The notes under the pieces are model-generated. The model was not told where the DNA came from, made no database searches, and saw only the letters and a program-made list of their open reading frames with translations. A DNA stretch of 64,000 nucleotides from an uncultured Verrucomicrobiota bacterium (GTDB lineage: Bacteria; Verrucomicrobiota; Verrucomicrobiia; Methylacidiphilales; UBA1321): positions 25,281 through 89,280 of the forward strand of contig CAIPBM010000112.1 in the NCBI GenBank assembly GCA_903863295.1, written 5' to 3'. The stretch's first letter is position 1; every line of letters begins with the position of its first letter. Both the position numbers and the translations under genes were made by a program. Of the stretch, positions 35,074 through 44,524 are shown piece by piece.

Positions 35074-35313
35074 TTAGTTCAGTATGGCACCAGTTAACGG
35101 CGAGTCATGGCATGGTTGAGAATTCAATGATTCCCAAGTAGAAGCTTGTGCGGAAGCCTGACTTCCATCCGCAGGAATAAACCAGGTGCCATTCACCTGA
35201 ATGGCAGCAGGGATCAGATCAGGACTTTCGGAAAGCTCAATTTTGATGAAAGTTTCAAACTTCTCGTTTCCAGCAATATCTTTATTGTCTCTCAGTTCAA
35301 TCGGAATTTGCAT
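35074..35313 (-). CDS. small protein of unknown function
   Basis: A 79-residue reading frame with no family I recognise. The N-terminal half alternates charged and hydrophobic residues (ELRDNKDIAGNEKFETFIKI), compatible with a small beta-rich soluble domain. The second half is Ser/Ala/Gln-rich with VNGTWFIPADGSQ. No membrane helix or signal is seen. It is considered real because a full palindrome (site D) lies 34 bp before its ATG and the frame is intact, but expression is unproven. Confidence 0.5.
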   Translation of the reverse strand: MQIPIELRDNKDIAGNEKFETFIKIELSESPDLIPAAIQVNGTWFIPADGSQASAQASTWESLNSQPCHDSPLTGAILN

Positions 35314-35346
35314 TTCTTATATTAGCATTTCGGTTGGGACTAGCCA

Positions 35347-35364
35347 TTAGGGTGAATACCCCAT
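35347..35364. promoter_or_regulatory. island palindrome, site D
   Basis: TTAGGGTGAATACCCCAT, three or four positions from the consensus (left half weakened). It sits in the 86-bp gap 34 bp before the 79-residue gene and after the stop of the NmrA-like gene. Confidence 0.55.
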
Positions 35365-35399
35365 AGGCGTGAACCATTTTTGCCTTAGAAGGTCGGGGC

Positions 35400-36278
35400 C
35401 TATGGTCTTGTGAATCCGGCACGAAAAGTATCCGCATGTTTCTTGGCAAACGCCTCCCAAGTCACCGGTTTTCTGCCGGTCAAACGTTCGAAATTATCAA
35501 AAACCTGATCCGGGTGCGGAATTTTTCCCTGAGCATAGGCAAAATAATGCTGGTAGACACAGTTCATGTAGGCGGGGTCCGCCCCTGCTGCCAAGACTTT
35601 GGCGAGGAACTCTTCAGGAGGCCGCGAATCATACCGGAAGGGTTGCCCGATCACTTCACTTAGAATGCGCGCAACGTCATTTAAGGATTGTGCGTCATAC
35701 CCCATCCGGTAGGTCTGACCGTTATGAGCCTCTGCGTCCCTGAGAGAAACGGCGGCAACCTCGGCAACATCCTCACAATCGACCCAGCTGAGCCGGGCTT
35801 GTCCGAAGTACTGTTCGATGACTCCGTTGACCACGGTGGGCTTCCCGCTGTAGCCCAAAAGATTCTGCATGAATTGTTCCGGTCGTAGATGAGTGAAAGA
35901 AAACCCGCGCCATTCGATATAGCGCTCGACGAGTTGATGCCATACCCAATGGGCCACGGTCGCCTCGTCGTCGCCGCACGCGCCTAAATGGACGACATGC
36001 CGGACATTGGCTTTGGCCGCTTCGTCAAGGAACGCCTTGCTCTGTCGCATCATGTCGACGGTGTATCCCGTCATGAGGAAGACACGGTCGATTCCTTGGA
36101 GTGCCGGCGCGAACGTTTCAATCCTGTCGAGATCAAGCTCAACGAACTGCACTCCTAGACTCTCTCCCTTTTTCTTGCTGCGGACGGCGGCAATAACTTC
36201 GAGAGACGAATCGCTTTTCAAATTTTCCACAACCTTGCGACCGACCTGACCGGTAGCTCCGGTAATAAGAATCCGCAT
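35400..36278 (-). CDS. NmrA-like NAD(P)-binding protein
   Basis: A 292-residue atypical short-chain dehydrogenase-fold protein with the dinucleotide motif ITGATGQVGRKV at 4-15, HLGACGDD near 97 and a C-terminal cap. Relatives include NmrA redox sensors and quinone oxidoreductases (QOR2). The family often lacks the catalytic Tyr-Lys pair, so it may sense the NAD(P) redox state or reduce a small substrate. It is divergent from the DUF3300 gene, with palindrome E between them. Confidence 0.85.
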   Translation of the reverse strand: MRILITGATGQVGRKVVENLKSDSSLEVIAAVRSKKKGESLGVQFVELDLDRIETFAPALQGIDRVFLMTGYTVDMMRQSKAFLDEAAKANVRHVVHLGACGDDEATVAHWVWHQLVERYIEWRGFSFTHLRPEQFMQNLLGYSGKPTVVNGVIEQYFGQARLSWVDCEDVAEVAAVSLRDAEAHNGQTYRMGYDAQSLNDVARILSEVIGQPFRYDSRPPEEFLAKVLAAGADPAYMNCVYQHYFAYAQGKIPHPDQVFDNFERLTGRKPVTWEAFAKKHADTFRAGFTRP

Positions 36279-36336
36279 ATATTTGTTACTTGAAAGTCAA
36301 AGTAATCGAATTTGCAACGTATGCGAACCGTTAGCC

Positions 36337-36354
36337 ATGGGGTCAAGACCCCAT
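36337..36354. promoter_or_regulatory. island palindrome, site E
   Basis: ATGGGGTCAAGACCCCAT, a perfect 8-2-8 inverted repeat in a 114-bp divergent gap, 59 bp from the NmrA-like start and 39 bp from the DUF3300 start. Confidence 0.7.
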
Positions 36355-36392
36355 AGCGCAGGACAAAGGCCCCGGCTTACGTTTGTTACCTG

Positions 36393-37556
36393 ATGAGGAA
36401 CACCTTTAAGCTCTCTCTTTTACTGCTCGTTATCATCGGCACTACCGTAGCCGTGTTAGCGCAAATACCGGTCCCGCCCCCGGCACCAGCCAATCAGACT
36501 TTTTCCGACGCGCAGCTTGACCAGATTCTGGGTTCCATCGCGCTTTATCCCGACCCACTGATTGCCCAAATACTTCCGGCCTCCACCTTTCCAACACAAA
36601 TCGTTTTGGCCGACCGTTATATCGTAGGCGGCGGAGACCCTAATCAACTCGACCAGCAAGCTTGGGATCCAAGCGTCCAAGCGGTAGCGCGATACCCGGA
36701 TGTGCTGAAGTGGATGGATACCAATTTGGGTCAGACAACAGAACTCGGGCAGGCTTTTCTTAATCAACAGCCAGCAGTGATGGCTTCCATCCAAAGACTG
36801 CGTGCGACTGCTTCCAAGCTCGGCAATTTGCAAACCACATCGCAGCAACAGGTGACCACAGACGACGGCAATATTGAAATTGACCCGGCGGACTCTCAGC
36901 AGATGTATGTGCCGGTTTACCAGCCAGACCAAGTTTATGATGACGAAGCGGACGGCACACCCTACATAACCTTCGGAATCGGTTATCCGTTTGGCTATTG
37001 GATGGATAATGATTTTGATTGGGGAAATGGCGACCTGATCTACTGGAATCATGGCTATTCGCGGCCTGCCAATTGGTGGCATGGTTCACGAGGGCAACGG
37101 AATAATGGCAACACGTCTGTTTGGCATCGCAGCAATCGTTCAAACGGGGCCGCGATGAATCGAGGCGACCGAGGTTGGTCACAACAAGCTCCATCTCCAG
37201 AGGCAACGAGGCAGGAACAGGCTCGTCAAGCTCCGCAACCGAATTCACGGGCCAATGCGGTTCCCCGGCCTGCAGCCGCTCCGGATCAACATTTTGCGCC
37301 TGTCAGGCAAGGGGAAGCAAATGCCGCGCTCATCGGCAGCCAGAGTACGCACGAGGCCAGGACCTACAGCGACCGTGGCCAACAGAGTATGCGTGCGTTC
37401 ACTCCTTCGGCCCCGGCTTCCCGCCCACAAGCTTCCTTCCATTCAGCGCCGGCTTCCGGCGGTGGTACCCATGCGGGAGGCGGTGGAGGTGGCGGCGGTC
37501 ATGCAGGTGGCGGAGGTGGCGGCCACGCCGGTGGTGGCGGTGGAGGGCATCATTAG
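36393..37556 (+). CDS. DUF3300 exported protein with Gly/His-rich tail
   Basis: A 387-residue protein with a signal peptide (about 1-24). A DUF3300 domain (about 35-185) contains LDQILGSIALYPDPLIAQIL and DPSVQAVARYPDVLKWM. An Asn/Arg/Gln-rich middle follows. The tail (about 352-387) is almost only Gly and His in GGGGGHAGGG units. DUF3300 proteins are exported, function unknown, and frequently adjoin DUF2950 genes as here. The His-rich tail could bind metal. The start is fixed by the signal peptide. Confidence 0.88.
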   Translation: MRNTFKLSLLLLVIIGTTVAVLAQIPVPPPAPANQTFSDAQLDQILGSIALYPDPLIAQILPASTFPTQIVLADRYIVGGGDPNQLDQQAWDPSVQAVARYPDVLKWMDTNLGQTTELGQAFLNQQPAVMASIQRLRATASKLGNLQTTSQQQVTTDDGNIEIDPADSQQMYVPVYQPDQVYDDEADGTPYITFGIGYPFGYWMDNDFDWGNGDLIYWNHGYSRPANWWHGSRGQRNNGNTSVWHRSNRSNGAAMNRGDRGWSQQAPSPEATRQEQARQAPQPNSRANAVPRPAAAPDQHFAPVRQGEANAALIGSQSTHEARTYSDRGQQSMRAFTPSAPASRPQASFHSAPASGGGTHAGGGGGGGGHAGGGGGGHAGGGGGGHH

Positions 37557-37600
37557 CTCGTACTCCAGAAAACATTGAACCTTAGAACCGAATAATTCCC

Positions 37601-38653
37601 ATGCAGATATTACCAGTGACGAAACTCCTCTCTTTTTCATGGCTATGTCGGATTGTTTCCACCGCCTCCGGTCTTGCTCTCATTGTATTGACGCTGCCCA
37701 TTAATGCGTTGGCAGCAAATGAACAAACCTTCGCTTCGCCGCAGGATGCCCTCAATGCGCTGGTGACTGCGGCAACAAATCACGACGAGAATGCCCTTCA
37801 TCTAATTTTTGGGCCCGAGGGACACGCTTTGGTTTCGCCCGATCTGGTTCAGGCCAGCGATGAATCGGCTCTATTTATCAAACGCCTGACCCAGAAGGTG
37901 CAGTTGTTCAACAACTCGGATTCCAATATCACGCTTGAAATTGGCACGGACAGTTGGCCCTTCCCTATCCCGCTCGTGAAACAGGACGGTAAATGGTTCT
38001 TCGATTCCACTGCCGGAAAGCACGAGATCCTCGCCCGCCGGATTGGCCGGGATGAAATCGGCGCGATCAATGTCAGCAATGCCTACGTGGACGCACAGCG
38101 CGAATATGCCAGTCAGGACCGCATGGGGGACGGCGTGCTTGCATATGCGCAATTCCTGCACAGCAACGCCGACAAGCACGACGGGCTTTACTGGCACTCG
38201 CAGCCGGGCGAGGAGTTGAGTCCCCTAGGGCCGTTGATCGCCCAAGCTCACGTCGAAGGCTACCATCACACTGCTAAAATGCTCAACGACGAGCAGGCAC
38301 CCTATCACGGTTACTATTTTAAAATCCTGACCAGCCAGGGAAAACAAGCACGGGGCGGTGCGTACGACTACATTATCAATGGCCGCATGATTGCCGGCTT
38401 TGCTTTCATCGCCTGGCCGGCCCAATGGGGCGATACAGGCGTCATGACCTTCATCGTCAACCAACAAGGCAAGGTCTATCAAAAGAACCTGGGATCCTCG
38501 ACGTTTGACATTGCCCAGGACATGACCGCTTTTGCGCCGAATGACACTTGGGCTCCGGTACAGGCTGATCCTGTAATGATTGCCCAGCGCCCCAGCGACG
38601 ATCCCAGCCTGAAACCTGGAACGGTTCCGGAGAGCGGCCATGCAAATCATTGA
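37601..38653 (+). CDS. DUF2950 exported protein
   Basis: A 350-residue protein with a signal peptide (about 1-38, ending NALAANE) and the DUF2950 domain covering most of the rest (FASPQDALNALVTAATNHDE, GPLIAQAHVEGYHH, PYHGYYFKILTSQG, WGDTGVMTFIVNQQGKVYQK). It follows the DUF3300 gene by 44 bp, the usual pairing. Function is unknown. The product is probably periplasmic and stress-related. Confidence 0.9.
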   Translation: MQILPVTKLLSFSWLCRIVSTASGLALIVLTLPINALAANEQTFASPQDALNALVTAATNHDENALHLIFGPEGHALVSPDLVQASDESALFIKRLTQKVQLFNNSDSNITLEIGTDSWPFPIPLVKQDGKWFFDSTAGKHEILARRIGRDEIGAINVSNAYVDAQREYASQDRMGDGVLAYAQFLHSNADKHDGLYWHSQPGEELSPLGPLIAQAHVEGYHHTAKMLNDEQAPYHGYYFKILTSQGKQARGGAYDYIINGRMIAGFAFIAWPAQWGDTGVMTFIVNQQGKVYQKNLGSSTFDIAQDMTAFAPNDTWAPVQADPVMIAQRPSDDPSLKPGTVPESGHANH

Positions 38654-38735
38654 GTGCCTTGGGTACTCAGCGATTCGCGAGTGGGTAACTCATCATTCCC
38701 AAGGCCTCTGATAGCGTAAACGGATTGAACCCGCG

Positions 38736-39338
38736 ATGCCTCTCCACCTTTACCTCATTCGCCATGGCGAGACCGCGTGGTCGCTGACCCACCAGCACAC
38801 TGGCCGCACGGATATTCCGCTGACCGAACACGGCGAAGAAGAAGCACGCCAACTCGGAAAGCGACTGGGGGGCACCCAATTCGCCCGTATCTTTAGTAGC
38901 CCAAGTCAACGAGCTCAGCGAACATGCGCGTTGGTTGCATCGGGTGCCAGCCTTGAAACTGAACCGGATCTGGCCGAGTGGAACTACGGTGATTACGAAG
39001 GAAGTTGCACCGCGAACATTCGCAAAGAGCGAACGGATTGGAATATCTTCCGCGATGGTTGCCCGGGGGGTGAAACGCCCGGTCAAGTTTCGGACCGCGC
39101 CGACCGACTCATCGTTCGGCTTCGCAAGCTGGAGGGAAAGATCGCACTCTTCTCACACGGTCAGTTTGGATGCGTTCTTGCGGCACGATGGATCGGCTTA
39201 CCTGTGATCGAAGGACCCCATTTCGTACTGGGCACCGCTTCGCTCAGCGTTCTCGGCTACGACCCTGACCATCCCAAGGTGCCGGTTATCGCGTTGTGGA
39301 ACGCCTTCTCTCACGAAATGTTGGAATTGCTGGCATAA
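38736..39338 (+). CDS. histidine phosphatase family protein
   Basis: A 200-residue protein with LYLIRHGETAW (His10 nucleophile), SSPSQRAQRTC near 60 and the second catalytic His in FSHGQFG near 141. It resembles GpmB/CobC-type phosphatases. It follows DUF2950 by 82 bp on the same strand and converges on ackA, 12 bp away. It is distinct from the core-genome member at 636-1340. Confidence 0.88.
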   Translation: MPLHLYLIRHGETAWSLTHQHTGRTDIPLTEHGEEEARQLGKRLGGTQFARIFSSPSQRAQRTCALVASGASLETEPDLAEWNYGDYEGSCTANIRKERTDWNIFRDGCPGGETPGQVSDRADRLIVRLRKLEGKIALFSHGQFGCVLAARWIGLPVIEGPHFVLGTASLSVLGYDPDHPKVPVIALWNAFSHEMLELLA

Positions 39339-39350
39339 GCAAACCTGGCA

Positions 39351-40589
39351 CTACAGCTTCGATTGACAAAGCTCGTGGCATTCGCGAGCGATTTGCCAGT
39401 CCTCCCGCGACTTTACGATCAACACGCGGACATGAGTTTTCGGAATTGAGATATCGGTGTCCATGGGCGAACTGGCATTTTTCTCGGAATCAACCTCCAC
39501 GCCTATAAACTTAAAGGGTTCGCAGGCGCGAGATCGGACAAGGGGTTCATCCTCACCAATAGCATCGGTAAACACTATGGCGTCAGGACAGCCGTCAAGC
39601 GAAGCCATCATCTGGCCCATTCCGGCCTGTAAACGATGAATGAAGACATCCATGGCCAGTTTGGCTCGCTGGTTACCTTTGCTTGCCTCAGGCAATAGAA
39701 TTCGAGTGTCGCCAGGAAGGCCGGAAAGCCCCTGAAGTCCACTATCTCTATCCAGCGTTTTCTCCAATGCTTCCACGCCGAGATTTTCCCGCATGAGAAA
39801 GAGCAGAATACCCGGATCAAGCGCACCGGATCGCGTGCACATGGCGATACCGTCCATGGGAGTGAAGCCCATCGTTGTATCAACACTTTTTCCACCGATG
39901 GTGGCGGCAAGCGAACATCCGCCACCTAAATGGCAGATAATCAATCGCAATTCAGGGTCGTTCTCCCGCTTGAGCAAACGGGAGGCTTGGCCGCTGGCCC
40001 AGCGAAAGCTCGTTCCATGAAACCCATAGCGTCGAATCCCCTTCTCCAACCAAGCATAAGGGCCCGGATAGGTCGCGGCAGCTTCCGATAGCGTTCGATG
40101 AAAGCTCGTATCGAAAACGGCGATCTGCGGAATGGCAGAACCAAATATTTCCCGGGCCACTTGAATGCCTTCCAAGTTAATGGGGTTATGGAGCGGAGCG
40201 AATGCAGCGAGGCGATTGATGACTGCTTCCACTTGTGCGTCAACGATGACTGCCTTGTCGTATTCAACGCCACCATGAACCACACGGTGTCCCACAATGT
40301 CGATTTTCCCCGTATCCTTTAAAATGGACGATTGATCGTCCTGAAGACGTTTCAGTAGATATTCAACCTGTTTTCTTGAAGAAAGATCCGCTTGAAGAGT
40401 CTTACGTTCTTTTTTTCGTCCTTCGCCTTCTACGGTTAAGGAGAGCTCTTGCGAAGTGCTGCCGGGATCGGTCGCCATAATCACCGCTTTCCAAATCGGC
40501 TCCATCGGTTGGTCTGGCAGGGTCTTGCCGACACGGAATAGCGAACATTTGTGGCTTCCGCTTCCAGAGTTGAGGACGAGGAGATTCAT
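39351..40589 (-). CDS. ackA: acetate kinase
   Basis: Makes ATP and acetate from acetyl phosphate. The 412-residue ASKHA kinase has the N-terminal LVLNSGSGSHKCSLF with the Asn7 motif, VGHRVVHGG, FDTSFHRTL and CHLGGGCSLAA. It is the last gene of the leftward operon headed by phosphoketolase, whose product acetyl phosphate is its substrate. No phosphotransacetylase is seen in the window, so the route runs from phosphoketolase directly to acetate. Confidence 0.95.
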   Translation of the reverse strand: MNLLVLNSGSGSHKCSLFRVGKTLPDQPMEPIWKAVIMATDPGSTSQELSLTVEGEGRKKERKTLQADLSSRKQVEYLLKRLQDDQSSILKDTGKIDIVGHRVVHGGVEYDKAVIVDAQVEAVINRLAAFAPLHNPINLEGIQVAREIFGSAIPQIAVFDTSFHRTLSEAAATYPGPYAWLEKGIRRYGFHGTSFRWASGQASRLLKRENDPELRLIICHLGGGCSLAATIGGKSVDTTMGFTPMDGIAMCTRSGALDPGILLFLMRENLGVEALEKTLDRDSGLQGLSGLPGDTRILLPEASKGNQRAKLAMDVFIHRLQAGMGQMMASLDGCPDAIVFTDAIGEDEPLVRSRACEPFKFIGVEVDSEKNASSPMDTDISIPKTHVRVLIVKSREDWQIARECHELCQSKL

Positions 40590-40601
40590 GATTTTCTTTG
40601 A

Positions 40602-41480
40602 TCAACCTTTGTGAACAGTAAGCAGCTTGCGGATAGCCTTCAGTTCCAGACGACGCTTCCCGGTGGTCTTTGGATAAGCCATCTTCAGATCCGTGAGTGC
40701 ATCCAAGACAATTTGCGAAACGATCAGCCGGGCATTGTCCTTATCGTCTGCGGGAACAACGTACCAAGGCGCGTGATGGGTGCTGGTCGCGTTTAGGCAC
40801 TCCTCATAAGCCTTACGGTAATGATTCCAAAATTTTCTCTCGTGAATGTCTGCGCTGCTGAGTTTCCAGTTCTTGCCCGGCGTATCAACGCGTTCGAGGA
40901 ATCGCTTTCGCTGCTCATCCTTCGAGAGATGGAGAAATATTTTGACCGTTCGTGAAGCGTTACGATAGAGATGCCTCTCCAGGTCGACAATCGAGCGATA
41001 TCGCTCCTGCCAGAAGCTTTTCTCTTCGTATGTTTCCTGCATAAAGCCCTGACTGCGGAGAATCTCCGGGTGAACACGAAGAACCAATACGTCCTCGTAG
41101 TAGGAGCGGTTGAAGATGCCGATCCGCCCGCGTTCCGGCAGACGACAAGTCGCACGCCAGAGAAAGTCGTGTTCAAGTTCCTCGGCGCTGGGCTGTTTGA
41201 AACTGTATACCTCGCAACCTTGGGGGTTGACCCCGGACATGACATGGCGGATAGCCCCGTCTTTGCCGGCGGCGTCCATTCCTTGGAAGATCAACAGCAA
41301 TGCATGGCGGTTGGACGCATAGTGCAGTTGTTGTAAAGAACTCAACGCCTCAATGTGTTCCGCCAGACGCTCCCGGTAAGCCTCCTTTGATTTAAAGAGG
41401 TGCTTTACCGTCGTCGGCCAATCCTCGAGCTTGACCTCTTTTCCGGGCTGAACGCAGAAATTCTTCGAGTGGATTTTCAT
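40602..41480 (-). CDS. polyphosphate kinase 2 family protein
   Basis: A 292-residue single-domain PPK2 protein with Walker [10 protein letters not shown] at 67-75, HDFLWR, and the lid/Walker B segment [19 protein letters not shown]2 enzymes use polyphosphate to phosphorylate ADP, GDP or AMP. The direct link to acetate kinase (12 bp gap) and a proton-pump-like ATPase argues for a role in ATP supply. The exact nucleotide cannot be read from the sequence. Confidence 0.9.
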   Translation of the reverse strand: MKIHSKNFCVQPGKEVKLEDWPTTVKHLFKSKEAYRERLAEHIEALSSLQQLHYASNRHALLLIFQGMDAAGKDGAIRHVMSGVNPQGCEVYSFKQPSAEELEHDFLWRATCRLPERGRIGIFNRSYYEDVLVLRVHPEILRSQGFMQETYEEKSFWQERYRSIVDLERHLYRNASRTVKIFLHLSKDEQRKRFLERVDTPGKNWKLSSADIHERKFWNHYRKAYEECLNATSTHHAPWYVVPADDKDNARLIVSQIVLDALTDLKMAYPKTTGKRRLELKAIRKLLTVHKG

Positions 41481-41522
41481 TACAGTTTCTTTGACCTGCG
41501 CGCGGCCTGGTCTGCCCCCATT

Positions 41523-44486
41523 TTACTTATGCGCTTCATCGGGAGCAGTTTTCCGAGTGTCCTGGTTTGCCTTCTCCCAGTCCTGAACTGCCTTTACGTC
41601 CTCACGCCCCAGTTCTTCGTAGAGTTCATGGACTCGCTTGACGAGCTGTGGCGTCACTTCCGGCGGTGTCTTGGCTTCGGGTTTAGGTTCAACCTTGGTT
41701 TGAGTCTTTGAGTCATCTTTGACCTCCGGTTTCGCCTCGGGTTTTGTTTCGGGTTTCGATTCAGCTTTAGGCGCTTGCCCAGGCTCGTCTTTGTCTTTGG
41801 GATCAGATTTGACCGTTGCCTCAGGCTTTGGCTTGTTATCGCCATCGGATTTCGGTTCCCCTTTGGTTTCAGGCCTCGAATCTGATTTGGCTTCGGATTT
41901 GGGACTGTCTTTGCCCTCGGGCTTCGCTTCAGTTTTTGGCTCGGCGCTGGCCTCGGGCTTTGGTGCGGTCTTGGAGTCGGAATCTGGTGCGTCTTTGCCT
42001 GACAGTTTTGTAGTGGCTTTGGCGGGGTCGAAAATGCGATAGGCGAGCAGCTTGATTCGGTCGTTAATGAGGAACCAAATGAGCGCGTAGCCCCATACAA
42101 ATCCGGCCCATTTCCAGCCGAGCGGGGTCATAAACACTCCATAGACAGCGATCAAGGTCGCTAAGGTTTGGGTGCCGAGGACGGCCATCCATAAAATTCG
42201 GGCGGGCCGGATCGACCAGAAAGGCCCGCGCGTACGCGTCAGGAAAATCGTCAGGTGTCCCGCTACGGAGAGCTTCAAGTACATCAGGGTCTGGATGTGT
42301 GGACGGTCGAGATGAAAGACACGTTCGCCCAGATAAAACAATCCAAACGCCGCCACTACCCCAATGACGCCCAGTACGGTGGAAATCCCGAGCACCATGC
42401 GCATGTTCCAAGCCTCGGGCTGGGCCTTATACTTAACATTGTCGTAGGCGATGGACAGAATGGCTCCGTCGTTGAGCAGCGCCAGCATCACGATCATGAC
42501 GGCCGTCAGTGGATAGAAATTGAAAACGAGGATCGCCAGAGTCATGAAGAAGAGCACCCGCAACGTCTCGGCAATGCGGTAGATCGCGTAACTGTTCATC
42601 CGCTGGAAAATGCGCCGGCTCTCCTTGATCGCGTCGATAATCACCGACAGGCCCGGCGTTAGGAGAACAATGGCCGCTGCAGCGCGGGCGGCGTCAGTTG
42701 CGCCCGACACGGCGATACCGCAATCGGCTTTCTTGAGAGCCGGGGCATCATTGACGCCGTCACCGGTCATGCCAACGAGGTGCCCTTTCTTCTGGAGGAC
42801 ATCCACAATATGGAACTTGTGCTCGGGAAAAACCTGGGCGAAACCGTCGGCCTTCTCGATTTCCTCGGTCACTTGATCGGTCTCCTGCTTATTGGCGTCA
42901 CCCAAGGCTGTGGCATCGAGAATGTTCGTACCCATGTCCAACTTCTTCGCGGTTTCCTTCGCGATGGCGAGGGCGTCGCCTGTCACCATCTTGACTTTCA
43001 CGCCCATTTTGAGCGCCGTCGCGATGGTTTCCTTGGCGTCAACGCGGGGCGGGTCGAAAAGGGGCAGTACACCGACGAACTGCCACGGGCCATTGCCTTC
43101 AGCCCGGGCAACGCCGAGTGAACGAAAACCACGGGCTGCGAATTCGTTGACCGCTTTGTCGACATCAGGCTTCACCTGCCCGGCGTTGGCCGATAACTGC
43201 ATAATCACCTGGGGTGCCCCCTTGGTGACTTTGAACTCCTTCCCATCCTTGTCTTTGACGCCGGCTTCCGTGCGTTTATGCACCGGATCGAAGGGCGTAA
43301 AATGGGTGACCTGAAAATCTTTGGTCGCATCCTTGTTTTTCAGGCCGCCAATGACCGCCAGATCAATCGTGTCATTATTGTCGGAGCGCGAAGCCAACGC
43401 GCCGTCGAGAATCACTTGATCGGCCGGGATTCCGTTGACGCAGAAGGGATCGCCCAGGGTTAGTTTGTTCTGGGTCAGCGTTCCGGTCTTGTCCGCACAA
43501 ATGATATCGACGCCCGCCAACTCCTCAATGGCCACCAGCTTGCTCACAATTGCCTGTTTCTTGGCCAGCAGACGCGCACCGACAGCCATCGTTACCGACA
43601 ACACGGTTGGCATAGCTACAGGGATTGCCGCCACCGTCAGTACGAGCGCGAACTGCAGCGTATTAAGAATCGGATCCCCTCTAATGGTCGCGACGGTTAT
43701 AATTACGGCGACCAACACCGCTGCCAGAACGATCAGATAATTACCAATCTTCAGCAACGCCTTCTGGAAATGGCTGACGGTAACGGCAGTTTCTACCAAC
43801 TGGGCAGTCTTGCCGAAATAGGTTTTAGTGCCTGTGGCGTAAACCAATGCGCCGATTTCACCCCTGCGGACAATCGATCCCGAGAAAACCGCTTCGCCTG
43901 GTTTGCGTGTGGCGGGCAGCGACTCCCCTGTCAGTGCGGACTGATCGAGCGAGATTTCGTCGCCATCAAGGAGGCGCGCGTCGGCAGGCACAACGTCGCC
44001 CAGACGCAGGCGGATGACGTCGCCAGGTACCAGTTCGCGCGCCGCCGGGTTTACCCATTTTCCGTCCCTCTTCACCCGGGCCTTGATTGCCAGCTTCGCC
44101 TTAAGTGCGGCTATCGCATCACCGGCCTGCTTCTCTTCCCAGAATCCCACGACAGCGTTAGACAGAAGCAAAACGAGAATGATAAAAAAATCGGGCCAGT
44201 GTCTTACAACACCGGACAGAATCACGGCTATTTCGATCATCCACGGGATGGGGCCCCAGAAATAGCCGAGAAATTTAAGGATGAGATTGGTTTTCTTTTC
44301 CTCAAGCTCGTTCGGGCCATATTGGGTGAGGCGCTTCGTAGCCTCAGCCTGGGTGAGACCATCCGGAGATGAACCTAACTTCTTTTCCACCTCCGCCATC
44401 GGGAGGGATTTCAAATCGTCCTTGGACTCAGGCTTCGCTCCGGGCTTTAAGTCTGCGGTCGTCGGTTTCTTGGCGGTGGCTTCCAT
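41523..44486 (-). CDS. P3A-type plasma-membrane cation ATPase with long Lys/Pro/Glu tail
   Basis: A 987-residue P-type ATPase, probably a proton pump of the plasma-membrane P3A class. The TGES loop is at 187-190, the phosphorylated Asp332 lies in CADKTGTLTQNK, and MTGDGVNDAPALKKADCGIA is near 590-610. Membrane helices lack the CPC motif of heavy-metal pumps. Residues 823-945 are a low-complexity Lys/Pro/Glu/Asp/Ser tail, followed by a predicted helix TPQLVKRVHELYEELGRED. A second P3A member lies at 53410. AAAGGA precedes the ATG. Confidence 0.88.
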   Translation of the reverse strand: MEATAKKPTTADLKPGAKPESKDDLKSLPMAEVEKKLGSSPDGLTQAEATKRLTQYGPNELEEKKTNLILKFLGYFWGPIPWMIEIAVILSGVVRHWPDFFIILVLLLSNAVVGFWEEKQAGDAIAALKAKLAIKARVKRDGKWVNPAARELVPGDVIRLRLGDVVPADARLLDGDEISLDQSALTGESLPATRKPGEAVFSGSIVRRGEIGALVYATGTKTYFGKTAQLVETAVTVSHFQKALLKIGNYLIVLAAVLVAVIITVATIRGDPILNTLQFALVLTVAAIPVAMPTVLSVTMAVGARLLAKKQAIVSKLVAIEELAGVDIICADKTGTLTQNKLTLGDPFCVNGIPADQVILDGALASRSDNNDTIDLAVIGGLKNKDATKDFQVTHFTPFDPVHKRTEAGVKDKDGKEFKVTKGAPQVIMQLSANAGQVKPDVDKAVNEFAARGFRSLGVARAEGNGPWQFVGVLPLFDPPRVDAKETIATALKMGVKVKMVTGDALAIAKETAKKLDMGTNILDATALGDANKQETDQVTEEIEKADGFAQVFPEHKFHIVDVLQKKGHLVGMTGDGVNDAPALKKADCGIAVSGATDAARAAAAIVLLTPGLSVIIDAIKESRRIFQRMNSYAIYRIAETLRVLFFMTLAILVFNFYPLTAVMIVMLALLNDGAILSIAYDNVKYKAQPEAWNMRMVLGISTVLGVIGVVAAFGLFYLGERVFHLDRPHIQTLMYLKLSVAGHLTIFLTRTRGPFWSIRPARILWMAVLGTQTLATLIAVYGVFMTPLGWKWAGFVWGYALIWFLINDRIKLLAYRIFDPAKATTKLSGKDAPDSDSKTAPKPEASAEPKTEAKPEGKDSPKSEAKSDSRPETKGEPKSDGDNKPKPEATVKSDPKDKDEPGQAPKAESKPETKPEAKPEVKDDSKTQTKVEPKPEAKTPPEVTPQLVKRVHELYEELGREDVKAVQDWEKANQDTRKTAPDEAHK

Positions 44487-44524
44487 ATGTTCCTTTGCGA
44501 TTTAAAGCTCCCGATTTCGGAGCG

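Noticed and set aside
37440..37556. CRISPR-like or tandem repeat array
   Set aside because: The repeats are codons of the Gly/His tail of the DUF3300 protein, not spaced palindromic repeats.
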